Below, one piece after another: positions 52,194 through 60,577 of a stretch of 64,000 nt of DNA (positions are counted from its first letter, which is position 1; each line of letters starts with the position of its first letter). The notes under the pieces are model-generated. The model did no database searches, was not told the DNA's origin, and saw only the letters and a list, made by a program, of their open reading frames with translations. Origin of the DNA: Cytobacillus sp. S13-E01 (GTDB taxonomy: Bacteria; Bacillota; Bacilli; Bacillales; Bacillaceae_L); NCBI RefSeq assembly GCF_029193815.1, contig NZ_JARFVC010000003.1, positions 62,001 through 126,000 on the forward strand. Direction: 5' to 3'. The position numbers were made by a program, and so were the translations under genes.

Positions 52194-53129
52194 CTAATAT
52201 CCCATTTCTTCCAATAACTCAATCATTATATCCGGTCGATTGGTAATAATACCATCTGCACCTGCTTCTATCAACATCCGCATGGTTTCTTTATCATCAA
52301 TGGTCCAATAATGTATTTCCATCCCACGACGATGGGCACCTTCGATTAATTTTTTATCAGCTAAATTAAAAATACTTTCACTTGTAGGGATTTGAAATAC
52401 ATCAACACTAGGATTATATAAATTTCTAACAAAAAGCTTATGGGCTAGTACGAATTTGAGGACTTCCTGCTTGCCCCCTGCCACAGGGGATCTACCTTTA
52501 GCATATGACTGAAACGATTCTATTATTTCTTGGTCAAATGAAGAGATATTCACTTTCTCTTCTAAATTATATTTTACAATTAATCTCCATAACTTCTCGG
52601 AAATTTCTTCGGTTCTTTCTGGGGAATTAGTATCTTTAATTTCTATAACCATTCGTTGGTCAGGAAACGTTTGAAAAACTTCTTCAACAGTTGGAATATA
52701 GAGACCTTTCCCACGATAACTTAGTTCACCCTCTAAATCTTTAAAGTAATAGCCGGCATCGAGCTTTTGAAGTTCTTCTAATGTAAAATTCTCTACTTTT
52801 CCACTACCATTTGTCGTTCTGTCTACTGTTGGATCATGGATCGTAACAAGTTGACCATCTTTTGTTATATGGATGTCAAATTCAAGGGCATCAACGCCCA
52901 AATTATTCGCTAGAGTAAAAGAGGCAAGCGTATTTGAAGGTGCTAAGTCCTCTCCTCCTTGATGAGCAATGACGAGTGGTCTGTCTTTTGTATAAAATGA
53001 CCGATAAGGCCTTTTCTCAACAGGGAGATAGTTTAAAAGAATAAATGCACTTATCACGATAACAACAATACCAATTATGATCATCCATTTCCTTTTTGGC
53101 TTTGTCGTTTCAAATTTTATTTGAGCCAT
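52194..53129 (-). CDS. Glycerophosphodiester phosphodiesterase, membrane anchored
   Basis: Hydrolyses glycerophosphodiesters to glycerol 3-phosphate and an alcohol. One N-terminal transmembrane helix (WMIIIGIVVIVISAFILLNY) anchors the 311-residue protein with the catalytic domain outside. The GDPD signature IAHQGGEDLAPSNTLASF, metal ligands in EFDIHITKDGQLVTIHD, and the C-terminal MRMLIEAGADGIITNRPD are present; the first catalytic motif has HQG where HRG is usual. It stands alone with its own terminator. Confidence 0.88.
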   Translation of the reverse strand: MAQIKFETTKPKRKWMIIIGIVVIVISAFILLNYLPVEKRPYRSFYTKDRPLVIAHQGGEDLAPSNTLASFTLANNLGVDALEFDIHITKDGQLVTIHDPTVDRTTNGSGKVENFTLEELQKLDAGYYFKDLEGELSYRGKGLYIPTVEEVFQTFPDQRMVIEIKDTNSPERTEEISEKLWRLIVKYNLEEKVNISSFDQEIIESFQSYAKGRSPVAGGKQEVLKFVLAHKLFVRNLYNPSVDVFQIPTSESIFNLADKKLIEGAHRRGMEIHYWTIDDKETMRMLIEAGADGIITNRPDIMIELLEEMGY

Positions 53130-53574
53130 TTTTACCTATTCCTTTCATATATAATATTTGCTTCGACGAAAAACAAGATTTTTTTACCTAACTGACTCTA
53201 GCAGGTATCTAGGATTAATAAAGGTGTGGTGTAGCTTTTCGATTGGAATAATTCCTTATAGCCTGTAACTAACTAACCTGAAGAACCTAAGAAGTTACCA
53301 AAGAGTATAGGGATAGTTTGTCGGGTAGTCCTAAAAAGTGAGTACTGGCTTCTTACATATTAGAGTTACTAAGTTATTTCGTCAGTAACTACTAAAGTCC
53401 TTTATTTCTATTTTTAAATAGTCGAAACTAACAGAAAATATTTGCAATGGACATGGGATTGTAATATAATGACAAATACGTCTTTTGCTTTTTCCTACTA
53501 TAGTAACTTCGATTTGATTTTAGGCTGTTTTTTCATAAAAGTAATATTATCATCATCTTGAAAGGGTGAAGTGA
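53130..53574 (+). promoter_or_regulatory. Intergenic region with the helD promoter
   Basis: TTGCAA (53442-53447) and TATAAT (53465-53470) with a 17-base spacer form a good sigma-A promoter, about 100 bases before the helD start. The rest of the 445 bases shows no gene. Confidence 0.7.
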
Positions 53575-55872
53575 ATGGAAGTAAAGAAACACCCAGATTA
53601 CCAGGATGAACATGATTGGCTAGAGTTTACGAAGCAATATATGAAAATAGTCATTCAAGCCTCCGAATCAGATGAAGAAAATTTTAGAGAAAACATGAAG
53701 GATGCACTTGATGGCATAGACTTCAAGGATAGTAGCTTTCGTTATATGAATATGCTTACAAATGCAAATCTATTACGTAGAACAGAGGAAGAATTACGAA
53801 AGCTGAAACGAATTGAGTCCAAGCCATATTTTGCAAGAATTGATTTTAAAAGAGAGGGTAAGGAAATAGAAGAAGTTCTATACTTTGGGAAAGCTTCACT
53901 ATTCGATAAAGAAACGCAAAAACCTATAATTGTAGATTGGCGCTCTCAAATTGCGAACCTTTATTATGATGGTAGATTAGGGGAAGTTTCTTATGAAGCA
54001 AAAGGCGGAGAATACCAAGGTTACCTCTCTTTAAAACGCCAGTATGTAATTGAAGAAGGCGAGCTAATTGAAATAAGAGATGTAGATTTAACAACAAATG
54101 ATGAGTTACTTCAAAAGTCATTATCAGAAAGCTCCAGTAACCGTTTATCTGAAATCGTTTCCACAATCCAGGAAGAACAAAATAATATTATCCGGGCTGA
54201 CTTAAACAAACCAATTATCGTACAAGGTGCAGCCGGAAGTGGAAAAACAACAATTGCTTTGCACCGGATCTCCTACTTCATCTATACATACGCAGAACAA
54301 TTTTCACCAGATCAACTTATGATCCTAGCACCGAACCGTTTATTCATCGATTATATTTCAGAAGTATTACCTGAATTAGGTGTTGAAAACATCCTACAAA
54401 CCACATTTATCGACTATGTTTCAAAGTGCATTGGTAAGAAAATGAAGCTCAAGCACCCAGAAGAGAAACTAGTTAAATTTATTAATGGGACAATGAAGGA
54501 AACCGAAGCGATACGATGGGTCAGTGCCTTTAAAGGATCATTACAATTCCGAGATATGATTGACCACTATTTAGAAGATATTTTACAATCCTTGTTACCT
54601 ACAGAAGACTTCTTTTTGTCAAAAATCCGGCTTTATAGTGCAAAAAAGCTAAGCCATCTAATTGTACATGAGTACAGTTACTTACCTTATTATCAACGTG
54701 TGGACAAGGTGAAAAGAGTATTACAAAACCATGTAAGGACTGAAAAGAAACGGATCCTTGAAAAAGTAAATACATTTTATGAAGCTCGTATTGAAAAAGC
54801 GCTTAATGGTTATCTTGAAGATGATAAACGTCGAAGCTATGTGACGAAAGCGTTAGATAAAAAGAATGAAGCCATTGTTGATATTAATAAAGACTCTAGG
54901 ACGGCAGTTTCGTCTTATATGAAAAAGCTGCCGAAGCATGAATTGTTTTACTATTATAAAAAACTAATTACAGATAGTGAAGTATTTAATAAATATGCAA
55001 AAAATATTCTGGATCAGGACAAGATCAAACTGTTTTGCAATTATAATAAATCGCTAGCTAGTGAGGGCTGTTTTGAGATAGAGGATCTTGCTGCATTATT
55101 GTATCTTCAAAGTAAACTTTATGGAATAGAGAAACATTTACGATCAAAAAATGTAGTAATTGATGAAGCGCAGGATTATAGTTACTTTCAATTTGCCGCT
55201 TTAAAAAGTGCTTTGGAAACAGATATGTTTACAATTGTGGGTGATTTGGCACAAGGGATTCATTCTTACAGGGGAATCAATGACTGGAGTATTGTCCAAC
55301 AAAATATTTTTCCAAGAGCTACTTATAAAACTCTGCAGAAAAGCTATCGGACAACCGTCGAAATTATGAATACAGCAAATGATATTTTAAAACTATTAAA
55401 GCTAGAGCTTCCATTGGTAGAACCTGTGGTAAGACATGGTCAAAAGCCAATCTTTAATTATAGTTCAGCAACACATAAAGGGACCGTAAAGAACATCGAA
55501 AAAACGATTGAGCACCTCTACTCTGAAAAGATGAAAACAATTGCCATCATCGGAAAGACGAATAAGGAATGCCTGAGACTAGCAAAACTGTTTAATCAAT
55601 ACACGAAACTTCCTATACAGTTGTTAAAGGAAAATGAGGAGATTAATAAGGGTGAGGTAGTGATTGTAAGTTCTCACTTATCAAAGGGATTAGAGTTTGA
55701 TGCAGTGATTATTTGCTCTCTTGATGAAACCTTTGAGGAAAATGAAATTAATATTAAGTTATTATATGTTTCCATGACAAGACCGCTTCACCGCTTGATG
55801 TTTTTCGGAAAGGATTTGTCAAGCTTTTTACTTGATCGGGTGGATGAAGATCTTCTCACAATTGTTGAATGA
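53575..55872 (+). CDS. helD: HelD-like UvrD/Rep-type ATPase
   Basis: Motor protein that binds RNA polymerase and clears it from nucleic acid. The 765 residues begin with a charged helical N-terminal arm (to about 100, the part that enters the secondary channel). Walker A GAAGSGKTTIALHR follows near 218, then motif II VIDEAQDYSYFQF, motif III GDLAQGIHSYRG, and the C-terminal RecA half with SHLSKGLEFDAVII and LLYVSMTRPLHRL. Length and order match B. subtilis HelD (about 774). The ribosome site is GAAAGGGTG. It stands alone behind its own promoter. Confidence 0.92.
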   Translation: MEVKKHPDYQDEHDWLEFTKQYMKIVIQASESDEENFRENMKDALDGIDFKDSSFRYMNMLTNANLLRRTEEELRKLKRIESKPYFARIDFKREGKEIEEVLYFGKASLFDKETQKPIIVDWRSQIANLYYDGRLGEVSYEAKGGEYQGYLSLKRQYVIEEGELIEIRDVDLTTNDELLQKSLSESSSNRLSEIVSTIQEEQNNIIRADLNKPIIVQGAAGSGKTTIALHRISYFIYTYAEQFSPDQLMILAPNRLFIDYISEVLPELGVENILQTTFIDYVSKCIGKKMKLKHPEEKLVKFINGTMKETEAIRWVSAFKGSLQFRDMIDHYLEDILQSLLPTEDFFLSKIRLYSAKKLSHLIVHEYSYLPYYQRVDKVKRVLQNHVRTEKKRILEKVNTFYEARIEKALNGYLEDDKRRSYVTKALDKKNEAIVDINKDSRTAVSSYMKKLPKHELFYYYKKLITDSEVFNKYAKNILDQDKIKLFCNYNKSLASEGCFEIEDLAALLYLQSKLYGIEKHLRSKNVVIDEAQDYSYFQFAALKSALETDMFTIVGDLAQGIHSYRGINDWSIVQQNIFPRATYKTLQKSYRTTVEIMNTANDILKLLKLELPLVEPVVRHGQKPIFNYSSATHKGTVKNIEKTIEHLYSEKMKTIAIIGKTNKECLRLAKLFNQYTKLPIQLLKENEEINKGEVVIVSSHLSKGLEFDAVIICSLDETFEENEINIKLLYVSMTRPLHRLMFFGKDLSSFLLDRVDEDLLTIVE

Positions 55873-56006
55873 AATACAACAATTTAAAGAAAATACAATT
55901 AAAAACTAGTAAGCCATCGTTTCCAAAGTAGTAATGGAGATGATGGCACTTTTTAGTAATATTCAAGCTATACCCTTTTAAAGTGGTAGTTTCAATTAAA
56001 AAAATT

Positions 56007-56079
56007 AAACAAACGTTTGATTAATGCCAACCGCGTCATATATACCAAGGGTTTGAAAAAATTAAACAAACGTTTGATT
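56007..56079. repeat. Paired CAAACGTTTG palindromes, module 1
   Basis: AAACAAACGTTTGATT occurs at 56007-56022 and again at 56064-56079, 57 bases apart. The same pair with the same distance recurs at 60195. The core CAAACGTTTG is a perfect palindrome of TetR-operator type. It lies between the converging helD and ykpA genes, so no gene starts beside it. Confidence 0.75.
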
Positions 56080-56101
56080 GAATTTCATTTGCACCTTTTT
56101 T

Positions 56102-56268
56102 AAAAGATAAGAAAGTATAAAAGTTTGTACCTAGTTATAGTGTCTAGCTCCGGGCGCCACCCGGCTCTATGGTATAAGCCAATCCCTTCCCGAAGGCAAA
56201 AAACGCCTTCAGTCAGGGCTCGTCTTATGCGTGTCGCCGGTAGGCGGGCGCGCCATTCGCTTTTCTTA
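56102..56268 (+). repeat. Dispersed GC-rich hairpin repeat, copy 10
   Basis: Full copy with flank AAAAGATAAGAAAGTATAAA and ends TCTAGCTCCGGGCGCC and CGCTTTTCTTA. Its last three bases are the stop codon of ykpA read on the minus strand. Confidence 0.9.
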
Positions 56269-57822
56269 TAGCAACTTAGTCGTCCAAGACTCACAGTTCC
56301 AAATATCTGTTGCGATCTCTTTATAAAATTCAGGTTCGTGGCTTATTAATAGAATTGAACCTTTATACGCTTTTAAAGCACGCAGTAGCTCTGCTTTTGC
56401 ATCAACATCTAGATGGTTTGTAGGCTCGTCAAATAGTAAGATATTTGACTCTCTGTTCATCAGTTTGCATAGACGAACTTTTGCTTTTTCCCCACCACTT
56501 AGTACCTCAACCTTACTTTCGATGTGCTTTGTTGTTAATCCACATTTTGCTAAAGCAGCACGAATTTCTGCTTGGTTCATTGACGGGAACTCCTGCCACA
56601 CTTCTTCGATACATGTGCGGTAATTTGATTCTTTGATTTCTTGCTCGAAGTAACCAATATACTGGTATTCGCCAAGCTCAACGGCACCTGAAAGTGGTCT
56701 GTTGATACCTAAGATACTTTTCAAAAGTGTCGTTTTACCGATACCATTTGCTCCGACAAGGGCAATCTTTTGACCGCGTTCCATACGAAGGTTCAACGGT
56801 TTTGATAGTGGCTCATCATAGCCAATGATAAGATCCTTCGTTTCAAAAATTAATTTACTTGGAGATCTTGATTCTTTAAAATGAAACTCTGGTTTTGGTT
56901 TTTCTTTAGCTATTTCAATAATATCCATCTTATCAAGTTTTTTCTGACGAGACATGGCCATGTTTCTCGTAGAGACACGAGCTTTATTTCTAGCAACAAA
57001 ATCTTTAAGCTCAGAGATCTCGTGTTGCTGTCTCTTATAGGCAGATTCTAATTGTTGTTTCTTTACTTCATGTACTTGTTGGAAGTTATTATAATCGCCA
57101 ACATAGCGATTTAGTTCTTGGTTTTCCATATGGTAGATCAAGTTAATAACACTATTTAAGAATGGAATATCATGTGAAATTAAAATAAAGGCATTCTCAT
57201 ATTCTTGGAGGTACCGCTTTAGCCAGATAATATGTGGCTCATCTAAGTAGTTCGTAGGCTCGTCCAACAAAAGGATATCTGGTTTTTCAAGAAGTAGCTT
57301 TGCAAGCAACACTTTCGTTCGTTGACCACCACTTAAATCTTGAACATCCTTATCAAGACCGATATCCTCAAGTCCAAGTGCACGACCAATTTCTTCAACC
57401 TTTGCATCAATTACATAAAAGTCATTGTTCGTAAGGATATCTTGAATGGTTCCAACTTCCTCTAAAAGCTTCTCTAATTCTTCAGGAGTTGCTTCACCCA
57501 TTTTGTTATAGATATCATTCATTTCCGCTTCAAGATCGAAAAGATATTTAAAGGCAGTATTAAGGACATCACGAATAGTCATACCCTTTTCAAGGACTGT
57601 ATGCTGATCAAGATAGCCAACACGTACATTCTTTGACCAATCAACTTTACCTTCATCTGGCTGAAGTTTTCTCGTAATGATATTCATAAAGGTTGACTTA
57701 CCTTCACCATTTGCCCCAATTAACCCAATATGTTCTCCCTTTAATAGACGAAAGGAAACATCATTAAAAATAGCACGATCCCCAAAACCATGGCTTAAAT
57801 TCTTAACAGTTAAAATACTCAT
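56266..57822 (-). CDS. ykpA: ABC-F family ATPase YkpA
   Basis: Soluble tandem-ABC protein of the translation-factor (ABC-F) type, thought to act on ribosomes. First cassette: GANGEGKSTFMNII, LSGGQRTKVLLAKLLL, LLLDEPTNYLD. A linker follows with KARVSTRNMAMSRQKKLDKM. Second cassette: GANGIGKTTLLKSIL, LSGGEKAKVRLCKLM, LLFDEPTNHLD. The C-terminus WNCESWTTKLL is nearly that of B. subtilis YkpA. ATG 57822 (518 residues) follows AAAGGGG; an upstream extension to 57900 has no ribosome site. mreBH nearby recalls the ykp-mreBH neighbourhood of B. subtilis. Confidence 0.93.
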   Translation of the reverse strand: MSILTVKNLSHGFGDRAIFNDVSFRLLKGEHIGLIGANGEGKSTFMNIITRKLQPDEGKVDWSKNVRVGYLDQHTVLEKGMTIRDVLNTAFKYLFDLEAEMNDIYNKMGEATPEELEKLLEEVGTIQDILTNNDFYVIDAKVEEIGRALGLEDIGLDKDVQDLSGGQRTKVLLAKLLLEKPDILLLDEPTNYLDEPHIIWLKRYLQEYENAFILISHDIPFLNSVINLIYHMENQELNRYVGDYNNFQQVHEVKKQQLESAYKRQQHEISELKDFVARNKARVSTRNMAMSRQKKLDKMDIIEIAKEKPKPEFHFKESRSPSKLIFETKDLIIGYDEPLSKPLNLRMERGQKIALVGANGIGKTTLLKSILGINRPLSGAVELGEYQYIGYFEQEIKESNYRTCIEEVWQEFPSMNQAEIRAALAKCGLTTKHIESKVEVLSGGEKAKVRLCKLMNRESNILLFDEPTNHLDVDAKAELLRALKAYKGSILLISHEPEFYKEIATDIWNCESWTTKLL

Positions 57823-57917
57823 GTTATTCCCCTTTAAAATGTTATAGTCGATTATATATAAAAACGCAGACCAATCTGCAATCACATAAAAAACACACAT
57901 AATAGATTATATCATTT

Positions 57918-57944
57918 TTCGACATGTTCGTGGAAGGTGTCGAA
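57918..57944. repeat. TTCGACA...TGTCGAA palindrome, copy 1
   Basis: TTCGACATGTTC and GAAGGTGTCGAA face each other around GTG, with one mismatch inside the stem. It is about 160 bases before the VWA-like gene and 96 bases upstream of ykpA. Confidence 0.7.
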
Positions 57945-58101
57945 TAATCTTCGAGCTCGGCTCTGTCGTTATCAACCCCTTCAATTTCCTCCATGGAAGT
58001 TTTCTATAATATTCGCTTTTAAAAAAATATAAGCATCATATTTGATTATCAAATGCGCAAAATAATCTTGCTTCATAAAAACGAGATAGGAGTTGATCGT
58101 G

Positions 58102-58509
58102 ATGAGATGGCAACGATCCTTACTTAACATGGTGAAGGAACGCCAAGATAAATCGATTGCTCTAGCTATTGATACGTCAACCAATCAAACCCGAACAATA
58201 TTAATTAATAATATTGTTAAGTTTTTTGGGGAGATAAAGCCTGATGCTAAGCTAGTTCAAGCGGATTTTAAAATCAGAAGCATAACTCCTATTCATGAAG
58301 TGAATATAAAGTATTACACACATGGTAAATCATCGTACACCGAAGTGTTAGAATGGGCAGAGACAGAAAAAATTGATACCCTCTTTTACATTACTGATGT
58401 AACGGGGTATTTCTATGAAGAACTAAATGTCCCATATGAAACATTTTGGTTAGTCCCAGATGATTACCTACCAAAGGTTCCATTTGGTAAAGCAATTATG
58501 GTTGCGTAA
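58102..58509 (+). CDS. VWA-like domain protein (resembles the C-terminus of DUF2201 proteins)
   Basis: A 135-residue protein with a von Willebrand A-like alternation: SIALAIDTSTNQTRTILINN with a partial metal-site pattern (DTS rather than DxSxS), KLVQADFKI, and DTLFYITDVTGYFYEELN followed by PFGKAIMVA. This corresponds to the last domain of DUF2201-type putative metallopeptidases, whose N-terminal HExxH part is missing here. It may be a separate gene or a remnant. ATG 58102 lies nine bases behind TAGGAG; GTG 58099 is also possible. Palindromes of one family flank it on both sides. Confidence 0.6.
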   Translation: MRWQRSLLNMVKERQDKSIALAIDTSTNQTRTILINNIVKFFGEIKPDAKLVQADFKIRSITPIHEVNIKYYTHGKSSYTEVLEWAETEKIDTLFYITDVTGYFYEELNVPYETFWLVPDDYLPKVPFGKAIMVA

Positions 58510-58559
58510 ACAAGGTACGAAAGCCATTGGTTTTATAACAATGCTTCCCTTTCTCCACA

Positions 58560-58637
58560 TTCGACACCTTCCATGAAGGTGTCGAAAACGATGTTGAAAA
58601 TTGCGACATTCGACACCTTCTAGGAAGATGTCGAATG
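58560..58637. repeat. TTCGACA...TGTCGAA palindromes, copies 2 and 3
   Basis: Copy 2: TTCGACACCTTC and GAAGGTGTCGAA around CAT, a perfect 27-base structure (58560-58586). Copy 3: ATTCGACACCTTC and GAAGATGTCGAAT around TAG (58608-58636), one mismatch. They lie behind the VWA-like gene and before ykvU. No T run follows either. Confidence 0.75.
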
Positions 58638-58710
58638 TTCATGAATATAATCTAGAGACTTGTCTCATATCCTTTATAGTACAAATTAGAATAATATAAG
58701 GGGAGACATC

Positions 58711-60042
58711 ATGAACTCGTTTTTTAAGGGCGCATTTTTACTGATTGTAGCAGCATTCTTTAGTGAGTCTATTGAGTTTTTAGTGAATATGGTATTAGCG
58801 AAGCAATTAGGTGAGCAGGGTATGGGTTTATATATGTCAATTCTTCCGATGCTTTTTTTAGTTGTAGTTCTAGCAAGCTTGGAGTTGCCGATCTCCATTT
58901 CTAAATTCATAGCTGAAAAAGAACAAGAGTACCACCTGAGTTTGCTTAAGCACGCTACGTTTTTAGCGGTCGTTACAACAATTGCCTTAAGTGCGATAGC
59001 GGTTGTAATATTACCATTTATCTCAGTTTTCGATCAGTATCACCCTTATGTTCGGTGGTTGTTTATTTCTTTAATCCCGATTATTGCGTTTTCATCGTTA
59101 GCAAGAGGCTACTTTATGGGCTTACAACATATGGGGAAAATTGCCTTTTCAAACTTTTTAAGAAAAATTGTCCAATTATCCTTGCTTGTTGGACTATATC
59201 AGCTCTTTCAATTTGAAAAGGAAACAGCTTTGCTAATTGCCTTAGGCACCTTAGTCGCAACTGAATTAGTTGTATTTATCTATCTCATTCAGGCTTATTT
59301 CTTACAAATACAATCAAGAAGGAAACACCCTAGGTTAACATTAAGCGCGAAGGAAGCAAGAAAAAATATTTTATCTGTATCAGTACCAACCACGGGTTTA
59401 CGCATTTTTCATGCAATTACAAATGCGATTCAGCCCTTCCTTATAAAAGCTGCATTAGTTTCTGCTGGTCTTACTGGGTCGATGGCCACAGAACAGTTTG
59501 GGATGTTAGCAGGTGTTGCATTAACAATTGGTTTCTTTCCAGCCTTTATTGCCCATTCATTGCTAATTGTTCTTATTCCAACTGTGTCAGAAGCTTATGC
59601 AAAAAGAGATATTGCCCGACTTAATAAGCTTTTAAAGCAAGTTATGTTAGTAACATTAGCCTATGGTGTGCCAGCGGTAGCGATCTTTTATTTCTTTGCT
59701 GAGCCGTTAACTCATCTTTTCTTTGATTCATCGACGGCAACTCTATATTTACAAATGCTTTGGCCTTATTTTTTATTTCACTTTTTCGTGATCCCAATGC
59801 AAGCCTTTTTAATTGGGCTTGGGTTGGTTAAGGATGCCTTTTACCATTCGGTATGGTCACATATCTTTGCGTTCATCATTATGTTTGTCTTAGGATCAAT
59901 GAGACAATTTCAAATGGAAGGTATTATCATCGGAATGAATGCCGGAGCCGTTCTACTTACACTGATGCACTATTTAACGATATGTAAGAAAATTGATATT
60001 CCTTTAACGCTGAGAAGTCCTGTTAAAAATCTTAATATTTAA
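58711..60042 (+). CDS. ykvU: Polysaccharide/lipid flippase, SpoVB/YkvU-like (MOP superfamily)
   Basis: Integral membrane protein of 443 residues with about twelve to fourteen helices. It has the MOP/MATE-like beginning FFKGAFLLIVAAFFSESIEFLVNMVLAKQLGEQGMG and ELPISISKFIAEKEQ. It resembles B. subtilis YkvU, a sporulation-associated relative of the SpoVB flippase. It probably moves a lipid-linked precursor across the spore or cell membrane. AAGGGGAG precedes ATG. No clear sporulation sigma promoter was read. Confidence 0.78.
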   Translation: MNSFFKGAFLLIVAAFFSESIEFLVNMVLAKQLGEQGMGLYMSILPMLFLVVVLASLELPISISKFIAEKEQEYHLSLLKHATFLAVVTTIALSAIAVVILPFISVFDQYHPYVRWLFISLIPIIAFSSLARGYFMGLQHMGKIAFSNFLRKIVQLSLLVGLYQLFQFEKETALLIALGTLVATELVVFIYLIQAYFLQIQSRRKHPRLTLSAKEARKNILSVSVPTTGLRIFHAITNAIQPFLIKAALVSAGLTGSMATEQFGMLAGVALTIGFFPAFIAHSLLIVLIPTVSEAYAKRDIARLNKLLKQVMLVTLAYGVPAVAIFYFFAEPLTHLFFDSSTATLYLQMLWPYFLFHFFVIPMQAFLIGLGLVKDAFYHSVWSHIFAFIIMFVLGSMRQFQMEGIIIGMNAGAVLLTLMHYLTICKKIDIPLTLRSPVKNLNI

Positions 60043-60194
60043 GTTATGTGCAGCTTGTAATCCCTTCCAAACATCCTTGAAGGTTTACCTTTTGGGACTG
60101 ATGAAAAGGACCTCTTTTAGCATTCGATTATAGGGTGCTAAGAATTTTTCTAAAAAAATAATTAGAACCATCTAAAAATAGTGCAAGAAATCTT

Positions 60195-60267
60195 AAACAA
60201 ACGTTTGATTAATCGCCTTGGCGCCAGTCGTAACAGAGAGTTGAAAAATTTAAACAAACGTTTGTTT
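60195..60267. repeat. Paired CAAACGTTTG palindromes, module 2
   Basis: AAACAAACGTTTGATT (60195-60210) and AAACAAACGTTTGTTT (60252-60267), the latter a perfect 16-base palindrome, again 57 bases apart as in module 1. TTGAAAAA precedes the second site in both modules. It lies between the converging ykvU and mreBH genes. Confidence 0.75.
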
Positions 60268-60286
60268 GAAAAATCGGATAGAAAAA

Positions 60287-60318
60287 AAGAGAACAAACCA
60301 CCCTTCGTTTGTTCTCTT
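60287..60318 (-). terminator. Terminator on the minus strand below mreBH
   Basis: AAGAGAACAAAC and GTTTGTTCTCTT pair perfectly around CACCCTTC. On the minus strand a T run follows, so it can end the mreBH transcript after relic B. Confidence 0.75.
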
Positions 60319-60332
60319 ACAATACTATTTAT

Positions 60333-60540
60333 CCCGCATTAACGGGCAGTAAGTCCCCCACTGAATACTTAGAGTATTCGAAAAAATTCAAGTGGGGGAA
60401 ACCAAAGGGAATCGGGTTTTATGAGCGTTTCCTCTATAGAGGAAACGCTCGTTAGAACGGGTTAACTGTGCCGATGATCAGGATGTGTAAGTAAGGCTAG
60501 CACACAGGAAGTACGCGCCCCTAGCGTTATAAGTTCAACG
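60333..60540 (+). mobile_element. IS200/IS605-like relic B with guide-RNA-like right end and a 28-base palindrome
   Basis: TTTAT is followed by CCCGCATTAACGGGCAGTAAG (a small CCCG/CGGG hairpin), then CCCCCACT pairs with AGTGGGGG (about 60355-60398). A perfect 28-base palindrome (arms GAGCGTTTCCTCTA and TAGAGGAAACGCTC) is at 60423-60450. The right end GATGTGTAAGTAAG... to CCTAGCGTTATAAGTTCAAC matches relic A. No transposase or TnpB gene is left. Confidence 0.5.
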
Positions 60541-60577
60541 GAAAGAAAAAAACCAATGAGGGTTAGTTTCCTTTATC

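Noticed and set aside
52037-52246. A 69-codon plus-strand frame
   Set aside because: It crosses the terminator of the minus-strand phosphodiesterase gene and enters that gene antisense.
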